Below are positions 44,425 through 55,205 of a stretch of 64,000 nt of DNA, in pieces. Position 1 is the first letter of the stretch, and each line of letters opens with the position of its first letter. The DNA comes from Palaemon carinicauda. Lineage: Eukaryota > Arthropoda > Malacostraca > Decapoda > Palaemonidae. The position numbers were made by a program, and so were the translations under genes. The stretch spans positions 63,663,410 through 63,727,409 of the forward strand of contig NC_090763.1 in assembly GCF_036898095.1 (NCBI RefSeq), read 5' to 3'. The notes under the pieces were generated by a model. The model searched no databases, was not told the origin of the DNA, and worked only from the letters and a program-made list of their open reading frames with translations.

Positions 44425-45342
44425 AACATGTTATTTGACTAAAGGAAAAAACTGAAAGGTTTTTAATTAAAAAGTTCCTTTAAAATAGAATTTAAAACAT
44501 TTAAGCTAAGAAAGAATAAACAAAACGTCAGAATCGATTTACTCTTACTGCAAAGTGAAACCGTGATACACTCTCTCTCTATCGTAACGATAGAGCGCAT
44601 GTTGAACGTCCTGAACGTCAACAACTGCGTAGTCTAAAAAACTAAACGTAGTTCATCTTTGAAAACAGTACGAAGACTATCAAAGAAAAGCTTTCAAAAA
44701 ACATTAAATTTTAAATTCTTTAAAGGCTAAATACGATATAACGGGCTCAACGTTGATTAACTTCGGTTCCAAGTTAGGACCGCCTACTATCAGGAAAGGT
44801 CGCATATAAACAAAACATAAAAATTTATTTTTATATGTTTATAATAAATGGAAAGTTAATCGAAGAGGCCTAATAATGGCGGAGAGATATATATATACTG
44901 TAGATCTATAACGTGTTAAGCAAAATTACTAAAAACCTAAACACACTTCCGTCTAAGGGAAGGGTCGGCCATTTAAAAGTGAAAGAGGGTCCATACTCTC
45001 TTTGTCACCATAATTAAGTCTATCCAAAATGAGTTCAAGTTTTGAGATGAAGATAAAACCCCTGCATAGCGAAAGCTCAAAACTAGAATAGTGTACTTCA
45101 CCAAATAGTTGTGAAAACAAATCCAGTTAGTAACAGCGTATTAGTAGGTCTTGCTGGTAGCCCGACAGAGAGAAAATTGGTTCTTTGTTTGCTTGGAGTA
45201 CTAAGTACCTGCTCGACAGATGGCGCTGTTGATGTACACCCCCACCTGCATAGCGATCGCTGGCGTATTTTGACCGTAGGTTTTCTGTCGAGCAACAGAG
45301 TTGCAGCTATATGATCACCGGCTAAGTTTAATATTGAAAAAA
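44424..45342 (-). mobile_element. Detached E-type right end fragment
   Basis: About 920 bp of E-type 5' region and right repeat follow DIRS-F without a gap. It starts at ACATGTTATTTGAC, which corresponds to about 36577 in DIRS-E. It contains the CTATCGTAACGATAG palindrome (near 44577) and an E-type right repeat (45168-45342) complementary to the left end of DIRS-E at 31026. It codes for nothing. It looks like the missing right end of DIRS-E. Confidence 0.82.
45168..45342. repeat. E-type right inverted terminal repeat
   Basis: It is complementary to 31026-31222 and ends GTTTAATATTGAAAAA. Confidence 0.86.
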
Positions 45343-45444
45343 TTATGACAATTAGATTTGCACTTTTATATATTGTACAAGACTCATAAACAAAAGTCTA
45401 CAAATCATGAAATAAGTAACCCAGAGATAGCATCGCAAATACAG

Positions 45445-46095
45445 GTAGTAGGTTGGCCAGGGCACCAAACACCCGTCGAGATACTACCACTAGAGAGTTA
45501 TGTAGTCCTTTGACAGGCCAGACAGTACTGAATTGGATCCTTCTCTCTAGTTACGGTTCACTTTCCCTTTGCCTACACATACACCGAATAGTCTGGCCAA
45601 TTCTTTACAGATTCTCCTCTGTCCTCATTCACTTGACAACACTGAGATTACCAAACAATTCTGCATCACCCCTGGGGTTAACTACTGAACTGTAATTGTC
45701 CAGGGGCTGCTTTCCTCTTGGTAAGGGTAGAAGAGACTCTTTAGCTATAGTAAGCAGCTCTTCTAGGAGACACACTCCAAAACCAAACCATTGTTCTCTA
45801 GTCTTGGGTAGTGCCATAGCCTCTGTACCATGGTCTTCCACTGTCTTGGGTTAGAGTTCTCTAGCTTGAGGGTACACTCGGGTACACTAATCTATCTCGT
45901 TTCTCTTCCTCTTGTTTTGTTAAAGTTTTCATAGTTTATATAGGAAATATTTATTTAAATGTCAGTGTTCATAAAATACATTATTTTTCCTTGTTTCCTT
46001 TCCTCACAGGGCTACTTTCTCTGTTGGGCCCCTGGGCTTATAGCATCATGCTTTTCCAACTAGGGTTGTAGCTTTGCAAGTAATAATAATAATAG
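45445..46095 (+). mobile_element. Interspersed repeat with (TAA)n tail (SINE- or LINE-like 3' end)
   Basis: The segment runs from about AGTAGGTTGGCCAGGGCACC to AACTAGGGTTGTAGCTTTGC and ends in AGTAATAATAATAATAG. A short trinucleotide tail is typical of some retroposons. I associate this sequence with a repeat that is common in shrimp genomes, but from memory only. No coding frame is seen. Confidence 0.5.
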
Positions 46096-46222
46096 GAAAC
46101 CAATTACCCACGGCCCATGCAAACGATCTGTTAAAGCAAAAGTATCTGGATAACAGTTGCAGCCTGCTATTTTAAACTCAACATACTACTTCTATCAATC
46201 AATGTCCCTAATGTTAATAAAT

Positions 46223-46431
46223 ATGACAAATTCGTAGATAATTTGTATTTTTCCTAACTATACAGACCTTAGCTATTTAATAGGGGTATTACTTTCGGCG
46301 TAGCTGAAATGACGAGCCATTAATTTTTAAAGAGGGTTAACTACCCACAACACTAGTTAGCGGGGGGGGGGGGGGGGGGGGTAGCTTGCTACCGCTCCCC
46401 CTCACACACCTGTGATTGAGCTCACTTTGCT
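46223..46431. repeat. DIRS-G left inverted terminal repeat
   Basis: It is complementary to 62218-62398, and a long G run lies at about 46361-46381. Confidence 0.84.
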
Positions 46432-46473
46432 TGGAGGTAGGACTTCAAGGGGGATAGGGCTAGCGGCCAAGTT

Positions 46474-46578
46474 TGGTTAAATAGCTAAGATTTGTATAGT
46501 TCGGAAAATACATATTACTGTATCTACGAATTTTTCATTTGTTCCATCACTGGAATACAAACCATGCTATTTAATAGG
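46474..46578. repeat. DIRS-G internal complementary region
   Basis: Complements of both tips are joined around ATTTTTCATTTGTTCC. Slightly decayed compared with DIRS-H. Confidence 0.8.
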
Positions 46579-47059
46579 GGTGACTCACCCATTAGGAAGG
46601 GTGGATGCTTCAGCCAATCTGGGTTTTTTACTTTACCCAGGGGCTCCTTATCAGAGTGTGTTAGCACTCAAGGAATAAGGAGTCCCTGCGCCTCGCTAAA
46701 ACCTTGCTACGCAAGGTTCGCGGCCTACGCAAGCTGTGTGTGAAGGTATGTAGAAATGTGACTCATCCTAGAAAGTTATTCAGAGTTCTTTAGATGGAAA
46801 AACTATGCACTAGGACTTTCCCAATACCACCTTGTCAGAGTATGGGGACGCAACAGCATTAATCTTAATACTAGGTACACAAGGGAGTATGGTTTACCTG
46901 CAGTGGTTTAAGGTCAGCCATGCAGAAAACCCAGAATGCTGCTTTCCCCAAGAGAGGGGAGAATGAAGAAAAGAATAAGGGCCAGTCAAACCTTTTCATT
47001 CATGCAGACTAAAACCGGGTAACAATACCCTCAACCTTCTGCTACTTGTACAATAAGGA

Positions 47060-48280
47060 GCTTGAGGTTTTAAACCCGCTGTTATGCAGCCACCACAGGA
47101 CTGATAGAAAACGTATCGAGTCTCCTGTGGGTCACGTCTTGCAGGTAGTGGGATGTGAACGTGTCCTGAGGTTTCCACACCCCAGCTTGAAGAACCTGCA
47201 TCACTGAGTAGTTTCTTTTGAAGGCCAGGGACGTAGCTATGCCCCTGACATCATGTGCTCTGGGGCAACGTGACAGAGGAGGGTCTGGATTCAGTGCATG
47301 GTCAATGACCCTGCGAATCCACGCTGAGACGGGGTTCTTGGTGACCGTCCTCTTGGTCCTTCCTGTGCTGACAAATAGTGCAGGCACACGAGGACGGGCT
47401 GCGGCTGTTCTTTTGAGGTACAGCCTCAAACTCCTTACTGGGCATAGTAAGAGATGGTCTGGGTCATCCTGTTACAGTACGAGACTAGAAATCCGGAAGG
47501 AGTCGAATCAAGGATCCGCTACTCCCGGGTTCTGAGTCTTAGCAATAAACTCGGGGACGACGCTGAATGTTACCTCTCCCCATCCCCTTGAATGGGCGAT
47601 GTCGTGTGAGAGACCATGATGTTCACTGACTCGCTTGGCAGAGGCCAAAGCTAGCAGGAACACCGTCTTCCAAGTCAGCTGGCGACCTGTTGCCTGTCAT
47701 AATGGTTCATAGGGAAGTCTCTTAAGAGACCTGAGAACTCGAACCACATTCTATGGGGGAGGTCTCACTTCCGACTGGGGGCAGGTAAGTTCATAACCCC
47801 GTATGAGTAAAGAAAGTTCTAGTAATGAGGAAATGTCCATTCCTTTCAGTCTGAAGGCGAGACTTAAGGCTGAGCGATAGCCTTTCACTGCCGAGAATGA
47901 TAGGCGCATTTCTTCACGCAAATACACGACAAACTCCGCTATTGCTGGAATAGTGGCATCAAGTGGAGAGATACCCCTTCCACGACACCAACCACAGAAG
48001 ACTTTCCACTTTGCCTGGTAGACTGCTGCTGATGATTTTCACAGATGTCCAGACATCCTGATCGCAACTTGGTGCGAAAATCCTCTCTCAGAGAGGAGAT
48101 GCTGGATAGTCTCCAGGCATGAAGTCGTAGCCAAGCTACAGCTTTGAGGAAGATGGTGGCATGTGGTTGCTCGAGTACATTGTGTCGTAAAGGGAGTTCT
48201 TTTGGTAGCTCCGTTAGGAGTTGCAGAAGGTCCGGAAACCATTCTGTGTGATGCCATAGCGGAGCTATGAGGGTCATTGA
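47060..48280 (-). pseudogene. DIRS-G tyrosine recombinase (broken)
   Basis: The core-binding piece lies around 47939-48277. AKRVSEH near 47630 supplies the first Arg. The C-terminal piece (47082-47429) reads HDVRGIATSLAF, Trp in GVWKPQD, and Tyr in SHYLQDVTHRRL, and ends soon after. The catalytic residues are present, but frames shift near 47480 and between 47700 and 47940. Confidence 0.8.
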
Positions 48281-49930
48281 AAGATTGACCGATGTTCTGG
48301 TCTAGTTGAGTACCATCCTCATCAGACAGAACGGAGGAAAGGTGTAAACGTCAATGTTGTCTCACCGTTGTTGGAAAGCATCTTGCCAGAGAGCCTTGGG
48401 GTCTGGGGAACAGTACAGCGGGAGCCTAAATTTCAAGGCTGTTGCGAAGATGTCCACAGTCGGAGAACCCCTCAAAGTCAGGACTTTGTTGGCTACTAGA
48501 CGATCCAAAGACCATTCGGTACTCACTATCTGAGATGCTCTGCTCAGGTTGTCGGCGAGCACATTCCTTTTGCCCAGAATGAAACTTGCCGATAGTGGTA
48601 TCGAGTGGATTTTGGCCCATCTCAGCATCTCTACTGCTAGATGGGATAGTTGCTGCGAAAAAGTACCTCCTTGTTTGTTGATGTAGGCCACTACAATGAA
48701 CTGTTGAAACTGTTGAAGGGTTAGAAAGACAGCCTTCATCTCTAGAAGATTTATGTGGAGGTACTTTTCTGACTGACCAGAGGCCTGAGGTCATGTGGTG
48801 CAGCACGTGGGGCCCCCACCCTTTTAATTTTGAAGAGACTCAAAACAGCATCAAATCCGGGGGGAGGACGAGAAGGTCCATTCCCTTTCGAAGATTCTCG
48901 TCTGTCACCCACCACTGAAGGTCTGTCAGTTCCGCAGGTCTCATGGGGATCTGGATGTCCGGGGAGTCGTGTGCTTGTTTCCACCGGAACTTGAGTTGCC
49001 AATGGAGGGATCTCATCCTGAGGCGACCACTGGGAACTAGACGGGCCAGTGATGAAAGGTGACCGAGGAGACATAGCCACGATTGGGCTGGAAGCTCTTC
49101 TTGTCTTAGAAAAGGTCTTGCGACCTTCCTCAGCCTTGTTATCCTGTCGTCTGATGGGAAGGCTTTGTGGAGAATGATGTCTATAATCATGCCTAAGTAT
49201 ACCAGACTTTGAGTGGGAAGCAGAGAGGACTTCTCGAGATTTACCATGAGCCCCAGATCCTGGAAAAGTCTCAGAAGTTTGTCTCGGTGTTGAAGAAGGG
49301 TTGACACCGAGTCTGCTATGATTAACCAGTCGTCGAGATAACGGAGGAGATGGATGCCAATCCTGTGTGCCCAAGATGACACTAGGGTAAACACTCTGGT
49401 GAAAACTTGTGGTGCTGTGGAAAGACCGAAGCACAGCACCTTGAACTGGTATATTCTGTTGTCTAGGCTGAATCTTAAGTACTTCCTTGAAGACGGATGG
49501 ACTGGGATCTGGAAGTACGCGTCCTTTAGGTCCAGTGTGCACATGAAGTCTTGTGGTCTTACTGTTAGTCTGACCATGTCTGCCGTCTACATGCTGAACG
49601 GAGTTTGCTTGACAAACTTGTTCAGAGCTGAGAGGTCGATGACTGGTCTCCAGCCTCTAGTCACCTTCTTTATAAGAAAGAATCGACTGAAGAAGCCTGG
49701 GGACCCGTCAAGGACCTCTTGGAGAGTGCCCTTCATCAACAGGGTCTGGACTTCTGCCTGGAGGGCTTACCCCCTTGCCGATCCCATGGCAAAGGAGTTC
49801 AATGACACTGGATTCCTGGTCAAGGGAGGTAGAGTTGTTATGAACGTTACGCGATATCCTAGACTGATCACCGAGATTGTCCAGGAATCGGCCCGGAGTT
49901 GCTTCCACCTGTCTGCGCAACTCTGTAGGC
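47939..49930 (-). pseudogene. DIRS-G RT, RNase H and methylase-like polyprotein (broken)
   Basis: The RT (48840-49577) has motif A TLDLKDAYFQIP, CFGLSTAPQVFTRVF and an intact YLDDWLIIADS. The N-terminal RT part lies at 49580-49930 in other frames. A stop follows PPDLMLF near 48840. RNase H (48362-48739) has a deletion that joins LQQFQQ to FIVVAYINKQGG, removing the MSDNTT segment and its catalytic Asp. The methylase-like region follows in pieces. This RT domain is the best preserved in families 1 and 2. Confidence 0.84.
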
Positions 49931-49983
49931 ATTCCCCCACTGGTGGAAATGCAGGGGGACTGACTATCCTAGCATTTGCAGCC

Positions 49984-51497
49984 TCAGCTGCTCCCTCTAG
50001 GATTCTTCCCTCCCCTGAAGGACTTTTTGCCTTTCCTGCCTTTGACAAGAAAGGGCTTAGACACCGTTGTCTTCGCTGCAGTTTTTGTCGTCGTTGTGGT
50101 CTTGGTTGGACGGGACTGCTGTGGAGCTGGAGGTTTATAGGGCTTGGATGTTAAAGCCCTATGAAGGAGGGAGTCTTGATGAGATTTCCTCCACCTCTCA
50201 GCAGCATGTTCCACATCCTTAGGCTCAAACAGATGGGACCCCTCTATGGAGGAACGTCTGAGCCGATTGATCTCAACGCTAAGGACCTTCGAGACTTGGT
50301 GGGCAAGAAACTCGATCGGGCGAGTACCTGAGAGTAGGAAGGTTTCCATAGCTTTCCTGGTACATTCCTTGGAGAAATCCTCAGATAGTATCAGGATACC
50401 TAAGGTCCCTAACCAAATATCAAGCCATGCAGTAGTTTGCATAGCATACTTCGTAACCTTCTCCTGATTAAGGATCTCGGCTGCCGAGAACGAGACCTGC
50501 CGGTTGGAGATTCTTTCAAGAGGGATTCCCCTGGTTAGCTCTTCCAGCAAGTGGTGAACTGGGCTCCTCCAGGATCTCGAAGTACCTCCTCTGCTGTACT
50601 CGAGGAGGTGGGAGGAGCTTGTTCATGGTACCGGAACGGCTGGAGGAGGCAACCTCGGAGAGCTGCTGGGCGATCTTGTCCCTGGTACTCTTCACCCCTT
50701 GAAACCAGGGTGGGGCTGCACTGGTCTTTGAAGTTTTTGAGTACCAAAGACGCAGTCTAGGACTGTCTCTTTGCCCTCTCGAGGGAGGATCTCTAGGTTG
50801 GAAAACCCATTGAAAACCCTCATTAGAGTCAGAACCTGCCAGAATGCATGTTCTGACACCTGCTGGTCTCCTCCTCTTGTAGGACTTTCAGGGAAGTCCC
50901 CTTCTGTCCCCAACGGCTCTTCTTTGGGAGAGTCGCGGACATTCCCTGAGTGGCTGACTGGCTCCATTCTAGCCCAAGTGGAGGACTTTGGCAGGGTTTT
51001 GGAGTTTTCAGATTCCTTCCGGGGAAGGAGGTAAGACTCCAACACCGATGTGTGTGGCATGTCCTTTCTGTTCTCAGACTGCGGGGAACTCTTGGCGTGA
51101 AGAGAGATTTCCTCCATTGGTGCGATGGGGGAGTCTCTCTCTTCGCGTGGTTCCCTAGGTAACGGGAGACCTTCATCCAACAGGGATGGAGAGTTTGTCT
51201 GAGGAACAGGAGGAACTTGCCTCGACGGTCAGCATAGAGTCAGCTTCGGCCTCGGGGAAGTAACCGCGTCAGAAACTCCTCTTTTCCTTTTCAAAGGGGT
51301 AGAGGAAGCCATGCTTCAGTGCCTTAGATCTAGAGCTATAGGTCGCTCTGATGAGCGATCAGACAGGACAGGCTTGAAAGCCTGGGTTAAGGCTCTGATT
51401 AAGGCACTGAACCAGGGCTGCTGACTGACAGACACACTGTCAGACAGATCCTCTGAAGGGAAAGGGACTGAAGGTTCCCTGGGAGGAGTTACTGTAA
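49984..51497 (-). pseudogene. DIRS-G gag-like ORF1, C-terminal part
   Basis: It reads ELTRGIPLERISNRQVSFSA, WLDIWLGTLGILILSEDFS and ERWRKSHQDSLLHRAL, then a basic tail (FRGGKNPRGSS). The upstream piece (50692-51180) is acidic and Ser/Pro-rich with SEHAFWQVLTLMR. The sequence is cut at 51497 by DIRS-H and resumes at 59387. Confidence 0.72.
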
Positions 51498-51701
51498 TAT
51501 GACAAATTCGGAGATAATTTGTATTTTTCCTAACCATACAAACCTTAGCTATTTACATTGGGTTTACCTTTCGGCGTAGCTGAAATGACGAGCCAATATT
51601 TTAACGAGGGTTAACTACCCCCGCGCTAGTTAGCGGGGGTAGGGGAAGGGATAGCTTGCTACCCCTCCCCCCCACACACCGGTGATTTGCTTCACTTCAC
51701 T
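51498..51701. repeat. DIRS-H left inverted terminal repeat
   Basis: Nearly identical complement of 59204-59386. Confidence 0.87.
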
Positions 51702-51748
51702 TAGAGGTAGGACTTGACTTGGGGGCCAGGGCTGGCGGGCAAATATGT

Positions 51749-51850
51749 GTAAATAGCTAAGGTTTGTATGGTTAGGAAAAATACAAATTATCTCCGAATT
51801 TGTCATTTGTTCCCTAACCGAAATACAAACCACGCTATTTACATTGGGTG
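51749..51850. repeat. DIRS-H internal complementary region
   Basis: Complements of the left tip (TCTCCGAATTTGTC) and the right tip (ATTTGTTCCCTAACCG) are joined. Confidence 0.87.
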
Positions 51851-52323
51851 ACTTACCCCTTAGGAAGGGTGGAAAGTCCCCAGCCTTACTGACTTCGGCT
51901 TTGCCCGGGGACTCCGCCTCACAGTGAGTAGCACTTGAGAGAAGGAGCCCCTGCACCTCACAAGTTCCTTGCTTCGCTAGGAACGAGTGGCCTACATAAG
52001 TTGTGTGTGGAGGAAAGTGTGACTCGTCCTATGAAGTTGACCTTGAGACCTTTAGATAGGAATCTAGGATAGGACGTTCCCAATACTACCTCGTCAGGGT
52101 ATGGGGGACGCGACAGTATTAAGCTTAATACTAGGAGCACAAGGAAGCATGGGTTACCTGCAGAGGTCGAGTTCAGCTATGCGAAGACCAGGATGCTGCT
52201 TCCCCAAGAGAGGGGAGAATGAAGAAAGAAGTAAGGGTCACACATACTCTTTCATTCATGCAGAGTAAAACCGGGTAACAACGCCCTCAACCTACTGCTA
52301 CTTGTCCATAAAGGAGCCTGAGG

Positions 52324-53511
52324 TTAGACCAGCTGTTGTGCAGCCACCACAGGGCCGATAGAAAACGTATCGAGGCTCCTGTGGGTCACGTCCTGCAGGT
52401 AGTGGGCTGTGAAGGTCGTCTGACGCTTCTAGACCCCAGCTTGAAGCACCTGCGTCACAGAGAAGTTTTTCTTGAAGGCCAGGGACGTAGCAACACCCCT
52501 GACGTCGTGTGCCCTAGGGCGCCGTGACGGAGGGGGGTCTGGATTCAAGGCGCGGTGGATAACCCTTCGAATCCAAGCCGAGATGGTGTTCCTGGTGACC
52601 CTCCTCTTCGTCCTGCCTGTGCTTACAAACAATGCTCGCACTTGAGGACGGACTGCAGCTGTTCTCTTCAAGTAGTACCTCAGACACCTCACTGGACATA
52701 GTAGCAGCTGGTCTGGGTCGCTTGTTACAGAACGGAGACTCGCGATTCTGAAAGAGTCGAAGCGAGGATCCGGCACCCCAGGATTTTGAGTCTTGGCAAC
52801 AAACTCAGGGACGAACCTGAACGTTACCTCCCCCCATCCCCTTGAATGGGCGATGTCGTACGAGAGACCATGAAGTTCACTAACCCGCTTGGCCGAAGCC
52901 AAAGCGAGCAGGAAAGCCGTCTTCCAAGACAGGTGGCGATCGGAGGCCTGGCGTAATGGTTCGAAGGGAGGTCTCTTAAGAGCCCTGAAGACCCGAACCA
53001 TGTTCCAAGGAGGAGGTCTCACTTCCGACTGGGGCCAGGTAAGCTCATAGCTACGTATGAGTAGAGAGAGTTCTAGCGAGGAAGAAATGTCCACGCCTTT
53101 CAGCCTGAAAGCCAAGCTTAAGGCTGAGCGATAGCCTTTCACTGCCGAGACAGAAAGGCGCATTTCCTCCCGCAGATATACGAGGAACTCCGCTATTGCT
53201 GGAATAGTGGCATCGAGTGGAGAGAGACCCCTCCCATGACACCAACCACAAAAGACTCTCCACTTTGCCTGGTAGACTCCCTCAGAGGACTTTCGCAGGT
53301 GCCGAGACATTCTCTCCGCAACCTGTTGCGAAAAACCTCTCTCCATGAGGAGACGCTGGCCAGTCTCCAGGCGTGAAGCCGAAGCGAGGCCACGGCCTTG
53401 TGAGGGATGTTGGAGTGGGGTTGTCTGAGAAGCTCGTGTCGTGGAGGAAGTTCTCTCGGGAGCTCCGTCAGGAGCTGCAGAAGGTCCGGGAACCATTCCG
53501 CGTGATGCCAT
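52324..53511 (-). pseudogene. DIRS-H tyrosine recombinase (nonsense codon before the nucleophile)
   Basis: The start MASRGMVPGPS overlaps the end of the RNase H/methylase ORF in another frame. The core-binding domain (ERGFSQQVAERMSRHL, VYQAKWRVFCGWC) and catalytic domain read without a break: AKRVSELHG gives the first Arg and HDVRGVATS gives His and the second Arg. At 52429 the Trp codon TGG of GVWKRQ is TAG, so the protein ends before the Trp and the nucleophilic Tyr. After the stop the same frame is open through HYLQDVTHRSLDTFS to QQLV and TAA at 52324. A single base change separates it from a full-length YR. Confidence 0.88.
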
Positions 53512-55205
53512 AGCGGAGCTACCAGAGTCATCGAACAGTTGACCGATAGTCTGGTCCTGTTGAGCACCCTTCTCATCAGACAGAACGGTGGGAAGCCATA
53601 CACGTCGATGTTGTCCCATCGTTGCTGGAAAGCATCTTGCCAGAGAGCCTTGGGGTCCAGGACTGGGGAGCAGTACAGAGGCAGCTTGAAATTCAACGCT
53701 GTCGCGAACAGGTCCACGGTCGGGGAACCCCACAAAGTCAAGACTTTGTTGGCTATCTGAGGATCCAAAGACCACTCGGTACTCACTATCTGCGAGGCCC
53801 TGCTCAGACTGTCGGCGAGCACATTCCTCTTGCCAGGAATGAAGCGAGCTGATAGTGTTAGCGAGTGGACTTCGGTCCACTTCAGAATCTCTACTGCAAG
53901 ATGGGATAGCTGCTGCGAAAAAGTGCCTCCCTGCTTGTTGATATAAGCCACTACTGTGGTGTTGTCGCTCATCACCACCACGGAGTGACCCGCCAGGGTC
54001 CGTTGGAACTGATGAAGAGCAAGAAAGACGGCTTTCAACTCTAGCAGGTTGATGTGCAGGCACTTTTCTGATTCTGACCAAAGGCCTGAGGTCCTCTGGT
54101 TCAGAACATGCGCCCCCCACCCTTCTTTTGACGCGTCCGAAAACAGTGTCAATTCCGGGGGGAGGACGAGAAGACTCACTCCCTTTCGCAGGTTCTCGTC
54201 GACCAGCCACCACCGCAGGTCCGTCTGTTCCAAAGCTCCTATCGGGACCTGAACGTCCGGGGAATCGGATCCTTGATTCCACCGGGACTTGAGCCGCCAC
54301 TGCAGGGATCTCATCCTGAGGCGGCCATTTGGAACCAGACGAGACAGGGAGGACAGGTGACCTAAGAGACGCAACCACGATTGGGCGGGAAGCTCTTCTC
54401 GCCTGAGGAAGGGTTCCGCCACCCTCCTCAGCCTTGCTATCCTGTCGTCTGATGGAAAGGCTTTGTGGAGATTGGTGTCTATCAGCATGCCTAGATAAAC
54501 CAGTCGTTGGGACGGCTGCAGAGAGGACTTCTCGAGGTTTACCATGATCCCCAGATCCTGGCAAAGACCTAGAAGCCTGTCTCGGTGTCGAAGAAGGGTC
54601 GACTCCGAGTCTGCTAGAATCAGCCAGTCGTCCAGATAACGAAGGAGACGGATGCCGTTCCTGTGCGCCCAAGATGAAATCAGGGTGAACACTCTGGTGA
54701 ACACCTGAGGTGCTGTGGAGAGACCGAAACACAGCACCTTGAACTGGTAGATCTTGTCGTCTAGGCAGAATCTCAAGTACTTCCTGGAAGACGGATGGAT
54801 TGGGATCTGGAAGTCTAGAGGTCTCACTGCAAGTCTGACCGTGTCCGCTGTCTCCATGCTGAACCGAGTTTGCTTGACAAACCCGTTCAGAGCCGAGAGG
54901 TCGATGACAGGTCTCCAGCCTCCAGACGCCTTCTTTACAAGAAAGAGTCGACTAAAGAAGCCTGGGGAGCCGTCGACGACCTCCTGGAGAGCATCCTTCT
55001 TGAGCATGGTCTCGACTTCTGCCCGAAGGGCTAGCCCCTTTACCGATCCCATGGCATAAGAGCTCAACGACACTGGATTCGCTGTCAGGGGAGGTTGAGA
55101 TGTTATGAACGGGACGCGATAGCCTTGGCCGATCACCGAAACCGTCCAAGCATCGGCCCCATGTTGCTGCCACCTGTGCACGCAACGTCGAAGGCATCCC
55201 CCCAC
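53193..55205 (-). pseudogene. DIRS-H RT, RNase H and methylase-like ORF lacking RT motif A
   Basis: This is an open frame of 670 codons starting MGGCLRRCVHRW. The RT has GGWRPVIDLSALNGF, CFGLSTAPQVFTRVF and an intact RYLDDWLILADS, but between RLAVRPLDF and QIPIHPSS an in-frame gap of 11 residues removes motif A with its catalytic Asp (DIRS-A has MCTLDLKDAYF here). RNase H has LFSDASKEGWG, NLLELKAVF and MSDNTTVVAY, all intact. The methylase-like region has WGSPTVDLFATALNFKLP, YGFPPFCLM and APLWHHAEWFPDLL. The frame is otherwise uninterrupted, so the protein may be stable but cannot polymerise DNA. Confidence 0.88.

Noticed and set aside
45445..46095. Possible coding exon ending before the (TAA)n tail
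   Set aside because: Frames are closed and the tail points to a retroposon end.
52429..54732. A 767-codon single protein
   Set aside because: Only the last part (from about 53511) is YR. The upstream part is an out-of-frame shadow of RT and RNase H.
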